Positions 1 to 5,966 of a DNA stretch of 6,728 nucleotides are shown here, piece after piece (positions within the stretch are counted from its first letter, which is position 1; every line of letters starts with the position of its first letter). Source of the DNA: Burkholderiales bacterium (GTDB lineage: Bacteria; Pseudomonadota; Gammaproteobacteria; Burkholderiales; Burkholderiaceae_C); the NCBI GenBank assembly GCA_028869035.1, contig JAGWTL010000156.1, positions 1 through 6,728 of the forward strand, read 5' to 3'. A model generated the notes under the pieces. It did no database searches, was not told the origin of the DNA, and worked only from the letters and a program-made list of their open reading frames with translations. The translations under genes and the position numbers were made by a program.

Positions 1-650
1 TTGAGCACGATGCGGTGCACATAGATGCCGGGCAGGTGCACGTCATCGGGCGCCAGTTCGCCGGTCTCCACGATCTTCTCCACCTCGACGATGCAGACCC
101 TGCCGGCCATGGCGGCGGCCGGGTTGAAGTTGCGCGCCGTCAGGTTGAAACGCAGATTGCCCGAGCGGTCGGCGATGTCGGCCTTGACCAGGGCCACGTC
201 GGGCAGCAGTGCACGCTCCATCACATAGGTCTCGCCGTCGAATTCGCGCAGTTCCTTGCCCTCGGCCACCACCGTACCCACGCCGGTCTTGGTGAAAAAG
301 GCCGGGATGCCCGCGCCGCCGGCGCGCAGCTTCTCGGCCAGCGTGCCCTGGGGCGTGAACTCCAGCGCCAGCTCGCCGGCCAGGTACTGGCGCTCGAACT
401 CCTTGTTCTCGCCCACGTAGCTGGAAATCATTTTCTTGATCTGCCGCGTCTGCAGCAGCTTGCCCAGGCCGAAATCATCCACACCGGCGTTGTTGGAAAT
501 GGCGGTCAGGTCCTTGATGCCGGCAGCACGCACGGCGTCGATCAGGGCCTCGGGGATGCCGCACAGGCCGAAGCCGCCCACGGCGATCAGCTGGCCGTCG
601 CGGACCACGCCCTGGATGGCGGCGGCCGCACTCGGGTACACCTTGTTCAC
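1..650 (-). CDS. scoA: Succinyl-CoA:3-ketoacid CoA-transferase subunit A (3' end cut by window edge)
   Basis: This subunit pairs with ScoB to move CoA from succinyl-CoA to acetoacetate or a related 3-oxo acid in the cytoplasm, feeding ketone bodies and degradation products into acetyl-CoA. The 216 complete codons read MNKVYPSAAAAIQGVV at the start. Residues 18-33 carry the CoA-transferase family signature, with DG followed by VGGFGLCGIP. Other family landmarks are ISNNAGVDDFGLG, SYVGENKEFERQYL, LEFTPQGTLAEKLRAGGAGIPAFFT and GNLRFNLTARNFNP. The family is usually about 230-240 residues, so only some 15-25 C-terminal residues lie beyond base 1. The catalytic glutamate belongs to subunit B, expected just outside the window. 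The GTG start at 650-648 is supported by an AAAAGGAG ribosome-binding site and by the typical ScoA N-terminus. The gene is divergent from a PAS-LuxR regulator that probably controls it. Subunit identity is secure; the preferred 3-oxo acid cannot be read from sequence. Confidence 0.95.
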   Translation of the reverse strand, partial: MNKVYPSAAAAIQGVVRDGQLIAVGGFGLCGIPEALIDAVRAAGIKDLTAISNNAGVDDFGLGKLLQTRQIKKMISSYVGENKEFERQYLAGELALEFTPQGTLAEKLRAGGAGIPAFFTKTGVGTVVAEGKELREFDGETYVMERALLPDVALVKADIADRSGNLRFNLTARNFNPAAAMAGRVCIVEVEKIVETGELAPDDVHLPGIYVHRIVL

Positions 651-656
651 GCTGTT

Positions 657-664
657 CTCCTTTT
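657..664 (-). promoter_or_regulatory. Ribosome-binding site of scoA
   Basis: On the minus strand this reads AAAAGGAG and sits six bases before the GTG codon at 650-648. It is a near-consensus Shine-Dalgarno site and decides the start of scoA. Confidence 0.85.
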
Positions 665-696
665 AAAAATATTCAAAGCAGCAGACCCGCAACCAT

Positions 697-718
697 ACTA
701 CTTACCAATATACGTAGT
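697..718. promoter_or_regulatory. Imperfect palindrome, candidate operator in the scoA/regulator divergent spacer
   Basis: The arms ACTACTTA (697-704) and TACGTAGT (711-718) are inverted copies matching at 7 of 8 positions, around a 6-base CCAATA centre. A CAT/ATG pair extends the symmetry outward with one bulged base. Dyads of this size suit a dimeric helix-turn-helix protein, and the regulator encoded at 740 is the obvious candidate. The site overlaps a possible -35 box of the regulator. It also lies a few bases upstream of a weak scoA -35-like TTGCGG (692-687, minus strand). That layout would allow autorepression with scoA activation. The palindrome is seen directly; the binding protein and its effect are inferred. 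Confidence 0.55.
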
Positions 719-730
719 TATGCCTAAAAT
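702..730 (+). promoter_or_regulatory. Candidate sigma-70 promoter of the PAS-LuxR regulator
   Basis: A -10-like TAAAAT (725-730, 5 of 6 consensus bases) follows a -35-like TTACCA (702-707, 4 of 6) at the optimal 17-base spacing. Transcription would start near 736-738, only two to four bases before the ATG at 740. That would give a leaderless or nearly leaderless message, in keeping with the absence of a Shine-Dalgarno site there. The palindrome at 697-718 covers the -35 box. Confidence 0.4.
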
Positions 731-739
731 CCCTGCCCT

Positions 740-1294
740 ATGGACATCGACTACCGCCTTGCCTTCGAACTCGCCCCCATCGGCATGGTGCTTTCGCGCA
801 ACCGTATCATCATGGACTGCAACCGTCACGTCTGCGAGATGTTCGGCGCCAGCCGCGAAGAGCTGGTGGGCCAGTCCTTCCTGGTGCTCTACCCCAGCGC
901 CGACGAATTCGAGCGCACCGGCGCGCGCATCACACCGATCATGAACCGCCAGGGCAGTTATGCGGACAACCGCATCATGAAACGGGTCGATGGCCGTTTC
1001 AGGGGGGAGATCTTCTGGTGTCATGTCACCGGCCGTGCGCTGGACCCGGCCGAACCCCACGGCCCCGGCATCTGGACCTTCGAAGACCTCAGTTCGCGCC
1101 GTCCCGTGCGGGCCGAACTCACGGCCCGCGAACGCGAGGTGGCCGCCCACCTGCTGGAGGGCCTGACCTCCAAGGAGATCGGCAAGGCCCTGTCCATCAG
1201 CTACCGCACGGTGGAGATCTACCGCGCCCGCCTGATGCGCAAGTACAAGGCCAGCACCACGGCCGATCTGGTGCACAAGCTCACCGCCGGCTGA
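740..1294 (+). CDS. PAS-domain LuxR-type transcriptional regulator
   Basis: This 184-residue one-component DNA-binding regulator has a single PAS sensor fold at about residues 5-118, starting FELAPIGMVLSRNRIIMDCN and running through CEMFGASREELVGQSFLVLYP to IWTFEDLS. A LuxR/FixJ-type helix-turn-helix follows at about 126-181. Its landmarks are LTAREREV (127-134), the GLTSKEIGKALSISYRTVE core (141-159) and RARLMRKYKA. There is no receiver domain with a phospho-acceptor aspartate, no transmembrane segment and no autoinducer-binding domain, so it probably senses a small cytoplasmic ligand through PAS. The start is forced: the frame is closed by a TAA at 725-727 and no other start codon lies between. 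No Shine-Dalgarno site is visible. Divergence from scoA suggests it controls 3-oxo acid or acetoacetate use, and it probably heads a two-gene unit with the reductase at 1302. The ligand is unknown. Confidence 0.9.
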   Translation: MDIDYRLAFELAPIGMVLSRNRIIMDCNRHVCEMFGASREELVGQSFLVLYPSADEFERTGARITPIMNRQGSYADNRIMKRVDGRFRGEIFWCHVTGRALDPAEPHGPGIWTFEDLSSRRPVRAELTAREREVAAHLLEGLTSKEIGKALSISYRTVEIYRARLMRKYKASTTADLVHKLTAG

Positions 1295-1301
1295 TTTCGC
1301 C

Positions 1302-1952
1302 ATGACCACCCCCACCACACCCCTGCGCCTGCTGCTGCTCGGCGCCACCGGCGCCGTCGGCCGCGAGGTGCTGGCCGCCGCCCTGGCCGATCCGCGCATC
1401 GCCCAGCTGATCGCGCCCACGCGCCGGCCCCTGCCGCCGCATCCCAAACTGCTCAACCCCGTGATCGACTCCGCCGCCCTGCCCGCTGACGCACCCTGGT
1501 GGCAGGTGGACGCCGTCATCTGCGCCCTGGGCAGCACGATCAAGATCGCCGGCTCCCAGGCGGCCTTTGCCGCGGTGGACCGCGACCTGCCCATCGAGGT
1601 GGGCCGGCTGGCCCGCGCCGCCGGCGCCAGCCGCTACGCGCTCACCTCCGCTCTGGGCAGCAGCCCGCGCGGCAACTTCTACCTGCGCACCAAGGCCGAG
1701 GCCGAAGCCGGCATCCGCGCCCTGGGCTACCCGGTCTACACGGTCGTGCGTCCCTCGCTGATCGAGGCCGAGCGCGAGCAAAAGCGCCCCGGTGAACAGA
1801 TCGGCCTGCGCGTTGCCCGCGTCCTGGGCCCGCTGATCCCGCGCCGTTACCGGCCCGTGCCAGCGGCGCGCATCGCCCAGGCCCTGCTGGCCGGTGTGCT
1901 GCGCGTACAGCCGGGTGAGCAGGTCGTCGAATCGGAAGCGCTGCAGCCCTGA
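1302..1952 (+). CDS. NAD(P)-binding atypical SDR-like protein (TIP30/HTATIP2-like)
   Basis: This 216-residue single-domain Rossmann protein resembles the NAD(P)H-binding, TIP30/HTATIP2-like atypical short-chain dehydrogenases. The dinucleotide-binding loop GATGAVG is at residues 14-20 after a hydrophobic first strand (LRLLLL). DAVICALGST (70-79) fits the fourth strand. A serine-rich strand, YALTSALGSS (112-121), precedes Y127-LRT-K131, matching the catalytic YxxxK pattern. YTVVRPSLI follows, as is usual in this family. The substrate is not predictable, and many relatives have no known reaction. It begins seven bases after the stop of the PAS-LuxR gene, so the two are probably co-transcribed. 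No strong Shine-Dalgarno site precedes the ATG, which fits translational coupling. A role in the same acetoacetate-linked pathway is possible but rests only on location. Confidence 0.88.
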   Translation: MTTPTTPLRLLLLGATGAVGREVLAAALADPRIAQLIAPTRRPLPPHPKLLNPVIDSAALPADAPWWQVDAVICALGSTIKIAGSQAAFAAVDRDLPIEVGRLARAAGASRYALTSALGSSPRGNFYLRTKAEAEAGIRALGYPVYTVVRPSLIEAEREQKRPGEQIGLRVARVLGPLIPRRYRPVPAARIAQALLAGVLRVQPGEQVVESEALQP

Positions 1953-1956
1953 GCCG

Positions 1957-1985
1957 GCAGCCTCGCAGGCTGCATGATTTCTTCA
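1957..1985 (+). terminator. Weak candidate intrinsic terminator after the SDR gene
   Basis: A perfect 6-bp stem GCAGCC (1957-1962) / GGCTGC (1968-1973) with a 5-base loop begins five bases after the stop codon. It is followed by ATGATTTCTTC, which is T-rich but interrupted. Position and stem suit the end of the regulator-SDR unit, but the poor T-run makes termination efficiency uncertain. Confidence 0.4.
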
Positions 1986-1997
1986 TCGCTCTGGCCT

Positions 1998-2099
1998 CTG
2001 TTGCGGCCTGGCGCAATGGCGCGAGGGCGAGAATGCTGAATCCCTGCTGCGGCGCGCCGATCGGGCCCTTCGCAGTGCCAAGGCAGCGGGCCGCAACAG
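1998..2099. repeat. 11-bp perfect inverted repeat enclosing an 80-base loop
   Basis: CTGTTGCGGCC (1998-2008) is the exact inverted complement of GGCCGCAACAG (2089-2099). Inside it TGGC (2009-2012) can pair with GCCA (2077-2080), and CTGCG (2047-2051) with CGCAG (2071-2075). A transcript could therefore fold into a long branched stem. It may be a structured 5' leader, a small RNA or the remnant of a palindromic element, or chance in GC-rich DNA. The repeat is seen directly; any function is inferred. Confidence 0.5.
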
Positions 2100-2222
2100 C
2101 GGGTTTGCCGCACTCGGTGCCTGAACCCGGCATATCCCGACTCACAGCGGGGTTGTAGCCGTTCCGTTCCGCATCTCAATTTCAGATGGCAGAATGTCGC
2201 CGTACTCACTCGCGTGGGGCGC

Positions 2223-2228
2223 AGGGAG
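2223..2228 (+). promoter_or_regulatory. Ribosome-binding site of the GGDEF/EAL gene
   Basis: AGGGAG lies nine bases before the GTG at 2238. An in-frame GTG at 2214 has no comparable site. The short protein start MRLNSSFEAKV, leading straight into a membrane helix, also favours 2238. Confidence 0.65.
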
Positions 2229-2237
2229 ACAGAGACT

Positions 2238-5200
2238 GTGAGATTGAACTCCAGCTTTGAAGCCAAGGTGCTGGCCGCCTTTGCGACCGCCATGCTGGTG
2301 GTCGCAGGCTTCGCTGCAGCCACCTGGAAACTCGCCCATGACGCCGGGCAGGCCGCAGAGTGGGTGGCGCACACGCACGCGATCATCGACAGCTTGGCCC
2401 GCGTGCGGGGCGACACACTCCAGATCGAATTCAGCACCCAGAGCTTCCGGATCACGGGTGATCCGGCCCGGCTTGTCGAGCGCGATGCCGCCATCGTCAC
2501 GCGCGAAAACTTGCTGAGCCGGCTGCAGCAGCTCACCCTCGACAACCCCGAACAACAAAGACGCTGGGCCCGGCTGCGCGAGGTCATCGATCAGCGCCTC
2601 GCGATTTCCCGGGAGGTCGAGTTGCTGCGCAAGAGCCGGGGCGAGGCGGCGGCCAAGGCCTACGTCGCCACTGCGCCGCTGCAGGAAACACGTGCGCGCA
2701 CCTACCGGCTGCTGCACGAGATGGAAAACGAGGAACTGCGGCAGCTGGACGAACGCAATGCCGAGTACCTGGAGGCACGCCAGAACCTGGTGGCCGCGGG
2801 GGCGATCGTCGCCCTGCTGCTCCTCTTGCTGCTGAGCGGCACCTACATCCTGATCCGCCGCCAGTTGCGCGCGACCGAGGCCCATCGGCACGCACTGGTC
2901 GAGAGCGAGGCCAGTCTGTCCACCACGCTCCATTCGATCGGCGATGCCGTGCTGGTCACCGACACGCAGGGACGCATCACACGCATGAACCCGGTGGCCG
3001 AGCAGCTCACCGGCTGGCCGCAAACCCAGGCGCTGGGGCGTCCGATCACGGACGTCTTCCGCATCATCCATGAAACAACACGCGAGCCGGCCGAAGTGCC
3101 GGTCACCCAGGTTCTCGCCACGGGCGAAATCCGGGGTCTGGCCAACCACACCGCGCTCGTGGCGCGCGACGGGCACGAGCATCCTATCGCCGATAGCGCG
3201 GCGCCGATACGCGATGCTGCTGGCCGGATTGACGGCGTCGTGCTGGTCTTCCGCGATGTGAGCGTCGAACGCCAGGCGCAGCAGATGATCCGCCAGCAGA
3301 ACGAACTGCTGGAGCAGCGCGTACGGGAGCGTACCACCCAGTTGCGCGAGAGCGAGGACCATCTGCGCAGCATCATCAACGCCGTACCCGTGCTGATCGC
3401 CTATGTCGACGCGGAGCAACGCTACGTCTACGTGAACGACCAGTACCGGCAGCGTTTTGCCCCCGACCATCAGGACATCACCGGCAGTACGGTGCGGGCG
3501 ATCCTGGGCGAGAAACGCTACGCCGACGCCCGCTCCATGATCACAAAAGTGCTGCGGGGACTGCCGCAAAGCTACGACTGGGAGCCTCTTCCCGGCGTCT
3601 GGCAGGCCATCAGCTACGTCCCGCGCAGCGACGCCTCCTCCCAGACGGGCGCTTACTACGTCCTGGGCACGGACATCAGCGAACGCAAGCGGGCCGAGGC
3701 CGAGATCAGCAAACTCAACGCCGAACTGGCCAGGCGACTCGACGATCTCGAACGTGTGAGCCGCGCCCTTCGGACTCTGAGTGCGGGCAACCGCGTCATG
3801 GTCCGGGCCACCGAGAAGCTGGACCTTCTGAACAGCATGTGCGAGGTCATTGTCACCCGGGGCGGTTACCGTTTCGCCGCCGTCTGGTACTGCAACGACG
3901 ACGCCGAACGCTCCATGCGTCTGATGGCCCAGAGTGGTTACCCCGACGGCAGCGAGGCACTTGCCGCGCTGGCGCCGAGCTGGGCCGACAACGAGCACGG
4001 TGGCAGCGTCATCGGCGCGGCGGTGCGCAGCGGCCAACCCACCGTGGCCCGCGACCTGTCCAGCAACCCGGCCTACGCGCCGTGGCGTGCGCACCTGTTC
4101 GGCGTGACTGGCGGGCTGGCCTGCCCGCTGCACGTCGGCGGCAAGGTCATCGGCGCCCTGTCCATCTACTCGGACAACGCCGACGCCTTCTACGACAAGG
4201 AAGTCGCCCTGCTGACCGAGCTGGCCGACGACCTGGCTTTCGGCATTGCCACCATGCGCGCACGCATGGAGCAGCGGCGCACCCAGGAGGCCATGCAGCA
4301 CCTGACGCACCACGACGCGCTGACCGGCCTGCCGAACGAGACGCAGTTCACCGAACTGCTGACGGCCGCAATCCAGCAAGGCCAGCGCGGCGGCCAGCCC
4401 TTCGCCGTGCTGCAGACGAACATCGAACGCCTGGGCGAGATCAACGATGCCCTGGGCTTCAGCCAGGGCGACCAGCTGCTGCGCGAATTCGGCATGCGCC
4501 TGAGCCATGCCGTGCCCGCCGGCGCCACGGTGGCGCGCCTGCGCGGCGACGAATTCGCCGTGCTCCTCCCCGGCGACGCCGACGCCGCCGACGCCCTGGT
4601 CCGGCAGTTGGAAAGCGCACTGGCGCCGCCGTTCGCGATCGCCGACATCGCGCTCGGTGTGCAGGTCAAGTTCGGGGTTGTCCTGTTCCCCGCGCACGGA
4701 TTGACACCGCACGACCTGTTCCGACACATGGACATGGCCATGCGCCAGGCCAAGCGACGCGGCCAGGGCCATGCCGTTTTCGATCCGCTCCAGAATCCCA
4801 ACCCCTCGCAGCGCCTGACCTTCGCCGGCGAGTTGCGCCGGGCCATCGAAGGCGGCAACCTGGAACTCCACCTGCAACCCAAGGTGGACATGACAACCGG
4901 CCGCATCTGCGGCGCCGAAGGGCTGGTGCGCTGGCCGCACGCCACGCGTGGCCTGATCCTGCCGGGCGAATTCATCGATCTGGCCGAACGCACCGGCCTG
5001 ATCCGGCCGCTGACCGAATGGGTCATGGAAACGGCCTTCCGCCTCAACCACGCCTGGACCCGACAAGGCTGCGCCTTGCCCATTGCCGTCAACCTCTCGG
5101 CACGCAATCTGCGCGAGGACCAGCTGCTCGAGCGCATCCGGCAGTTGCAGGCCAGCTGGCCCCTGGACCCCGGTCTGATCGAGATCGAAATCACCGAAAG

Positions 5201-5603
5201 CACGGTGATGGAGGACGCCGAGTTCGCACTGCGCGTCCTGCACGGCCTGCGCGGGCAAGGTATCCCGCTTTATATCGACGACTTTGGCACCGGTTATTCC
5301 TCGCTCAGCTACCTGCACAAACTGCCCGTGGACTGCATCAAGATCGACAAGTCCTTCGTGCACGACATGACGGTCAGCACGGACTCCCTGCTGATCGTGC
5401 GCTCCACCATCGACCTGGCCCACGACATCGGGCGCAAGGTGGTGGCCGAGGGCGTCGAAACCCGCCAGCACTGGGAACAACTGGCCGCCCTGGGCTGTGA
5501 CATGGCCCAGGGATATTTCATCGCCCACCCGATGCCGGCTGCAGCCTTCCTGGCCTGGGTTCGCGACTACCAGACGCCGGCGCCGGTCACCAGGCGCAAC
5601 TGA
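2238..5603 (+). CDS. Membrane c-di-GMP phosphodiesterase with CHASE3-like, PAS, PAS, GAF, degenerate GGDEF and intact EAL domains
   Basis: This 1121-residue inner-membrane signalling protein probably hydrolyses cyclic di-GMP to pGpG. In order: first membrane helix (about 10-30); CHASE3-like periplasmic helical sensor (about 37-182, with FRITGDP and LDNPEQQRRWARL); second membrane helix (about 183-205); PAS (about 222-345); coiled coil; a second PAS (about 372-485); coiled coil; GAF (about 515-670); GGDEF (about 684-845); EAL (about 860-1105). The EAL domain has E894 in EGLVRW, N952, E984, the D1014-D1015 pair in DDFGTG, K1035, E1071 in AEGVET and Q1091, the residues needed for metal binding and catalysis. 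The GGDEF domain looks inactive: RGDEF (769-773) replaces GGDEF, N728 and E730 replace the D-x-D metal motif, Q843 replaces the phosphate-binding arginine, and no RxxD inhibitory site precedes it. It may still bind GTP and tune the EAL domain, as in Caulobacter PdeA. The GTG at 2238 is preferred over 2214, giving 8 fewer residues. The downstream FIST gene may be a functional partner. Confidence 0.94.
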   Translation: MRLNSSFEAKVLAAFATAMLVVAGFAAATWKLAHDAGQAAEWVAHTHAIIDSLARVRGDTLQIEFSTQSFRITGDPARLVERDAAIVTRENLLSRLQQLTLDNPEQQRRWARLREVIDQRLAISREVELLRKSRGEAAAKAYVATAPLQETRARTYRLLHEMENEELRQLDERNAEYLEARQNLVAAGAIVALLLLLLLSGTYILIRRQLRATEAHRHALVESEASLSTTLHSIGDAVLVTDTQGRITRMNPVAEQLTGWPQTQALGRPITDVFRIIHETTREPAEVPVTQVLATGEIRGLANHTALVARDGHEHPIADSAAPIRDAAGRIDGVVLVFRDVSVERQAQQMIRQQNELLEQRVRERTTQLRESEDHLRSIINAVPVLIAYVDAEQRYVYVNDQYRQRFAPDHQDITGSTVRAILGEKRYADARSMITKVLRGLPQSYDWEPLPGVWQAISYVPRSDASSQTGAYYVLGTDISERKRAEAEISKLNAELARRLDDLERVSRALRTLSAGNRVMVRATEKLDLLNSMCEVIVTRGGYRFAAVWYCNDDAERSMRLMAQSGYPDGSEALAALAPSWADNEHGGSVIGAAVRSGQPTVARDLSSNPAYAPWRAHLFGVTGGLACPLHVGGKVIGALSIYSDNADAFYDKEVALLTELADDLAFGIATMRARMEQRRTQEAMQHLTHHDALTGLPNETQFTELLTAAIQQGQRGGQPFAVLQTNIERLGEINDALGFSQGDQLLREFGMRLSHAVPAGATVARLRGDEFAVLLPGDADAADALVRQLESALAPPFAIADIALGVQVKFGVVLFPAHGLTPHDLFRHMDMAMRQAKRRGQGHAVFDPLQNPNPSQRLTFAGELRRAIEGGNLELHLQPKVDMTTGRICGAEGLVRWPHATRGLILPGEFIDLAERTGLIRPLTEWVMETAFRLNHAWTRQGCALPIAVNLSARNLREDQLLERIRQLQASWPLDPGLIEIEITESTVMEDAEFALRVLHGLRGQGIPLYIDDFGTGYSSLSYLHKLPVDCIKIDKSFVHDMTVSTDSLLIVRSTIDLAHDIGRKVVAEGVETRQHWEQLAALGCDMAQGYFIAHPMPAAAFLAWVRDYQTPAPVTRRN

Positions 5604-5833
5604 GTCGCAAGGCGGGCAGGACAATGACCGGAACTTCCCCGCCAAAGCCCGCATGAACCGCTACCCCCACCCCGAGCTCTATCTGATGGGGCGCCTGCCC
5701 AAGGCCAGGTCATGAAACATTCAGGGTCCGCCCGTGCGCACCCCGCCAGCCGTCCGGCACGGCAAGACAGCAGGGAAGCTCGGCATGGGGATGACGCGCC
5801 CTGAAATATCGGTGGGTCCTGAAACAGATTTTC

Positions 5834-5842
5834 TGATATTCT
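5834..5842 (+). promoter_or_regulatory. Weak candidate extended -10 element for the FIST gene
   Basis: TGATATTCT resembles an extended -10 box (TG, one base, then TATTCT, 4 of 6 consensus bases) within the only AT-rich patch of the spacer. No recognisable -35 box lies upstream. If used, it would give a leader of about 120 bases containing the inverted repeat at 5878-5946. This is a tentative call. Confidence 0.22.
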
Positions 5843-5877
5843 GATCTCGCCATCCAGACCTGCGCTCTCGTTGGCCA

Positions 5878-5946
5878 GGCCCCAGCAGCCTCAAGACGAT
5901 GCGGGGTTGGGACCAGGGCTTGTGAGCCGTCCGCCCGGCTGGGGCC
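5878..5946 (+). repeat. 9-bp perfect inverted repeat in the presumed FIST leader
   Basis: GGCCCCAGC (5878-5886) is the exact inverted complement of GCTGGGGCC (5938-5946), with 51 bases between. Within the loop CAAG (5892-5895) can pair with CTTG (5919-5922), and CT (5890-5891) with AG (5925-5926) around a 2-base bulge. The right arm ends 11 bases before the AGGAG site, so a folded leader could influence translation of the FIST gene. It matches no riboswitch class I recognise, including the c-di-GMP classes. Confidence 0.4.
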
Positions 5947-5957
5947 ATCACACAGTC

Positions 5958-5962
5958 AGGAG
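5958..5962 (+). promoter_or_regulatory. Ribosome-binding site of the FIST gene
   Basis: AGGAG lies four bases before the GTG at 5967, slightly close but otherwise consensus. It favours 5967 over an in-frame GTG at 5922, which would add 15 residues. Confidence 0.6.
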
Positions 5963-5966
5963 ACCC

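Larger units (their letters stand above)
1953..2237. other. Non-coding spacer between the SDR gene and the GGDEF/EAL gene
   Basis: I see no convincing gene here. The stretch holds the hairpin at 1957-1973, a long-range inverted repeat (1998-2099), short hairpins such as GCAC/GTGC at 2110-2120 and CCCG/CGGG at 2136-2151, and the ribosome-binding site of the next gene. A 41-codon frame at 2033-2158 begins with ATG after GAGGGCGAGA, but it is rich in proline, alanine and arginine and resembles no protein I know. No clear sigma-70 promoter for the downstream gene is visible. A sigma-54-like TGGCAG...GC at 2187-2200 has the wrong spacing. Confidence 0.6.
5604..5966. other. Non-coding spacer between the GGDEF/EAL gene and the FIST gene
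   Basis: I see no clear gene in these 363 bases. Just after the EAL stop, GGCGGG (5611-5616) can pair with CCCGCC (5638-5643), or GCGGGC (5612-5617) with GCCCGC (5647-5652). No T-run follows, so this is not a standard terminator. A 20-codon frame at 5653-5715 (MNRYPHPELYLMGRLPKARS) is of unknown meaning. An AT-rich island at about 5800-5845, unlike its surroundings, may hold the FIST promoter. A long inverted repeat at 5878-5946 then leads to the FIST ribosome-binding site. Confidence 0.6.

Noticed and set aside
15..944. Plus-strand frame (309 codons) across scoA and the spacer
   Set aside because: It lies antisense to a clear ScoA and its histidine-, glycine- and alanine-rich translation resembles no protein family.
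698..1594. Minus-strand frame opposite the PAS-LuxR and SDR genes
   Set aside because: Both plus-strand proteins have clear family motifs; this is a compositional shadow crossing their boundary.
2033..2158. 41-codon frame with an upstream purine-rich stretch
   Set aside because: Low-complexity Pro/Ala/Arg composition, overlap with the inverted repeat, and no resemblance to a known small protein.
2187..2200. Sigma-54-like promoter TGGCAG...TCGC upstream of the EAL gene
   Set aside because: The GG and GC elements are one base too close, and the -12 half is poor.
3839..5500. Long plus-strand frame (553 codons) within the GGDEF/EAL gene
   Set aside because: It is an out-of-frame shadow, extremely rich in arginine, proline and alanine, without domain features.
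5611..5652. GC hairpin after the EAL gene as an intrinsic terminator
   Set aside because: The loop is about 20 bases and no T-run follows. Two competing pairings are possible, so it does not meet terminator criteria.
2142..5654. Very long open frame (1170 codons) on the minus strand across the GGDEF/EAL gene
   Set aside because: It is the antisense shadow of a well-recognised plus-strand multidomain protein in GC-rich DNA. Its translation shows no recognisable domain.
5604..5966. c-di-GMP riboswitch before the FIST gene
   Set aside because: I looked for the conserved GEMM-type core and tetraloop elements and found none.
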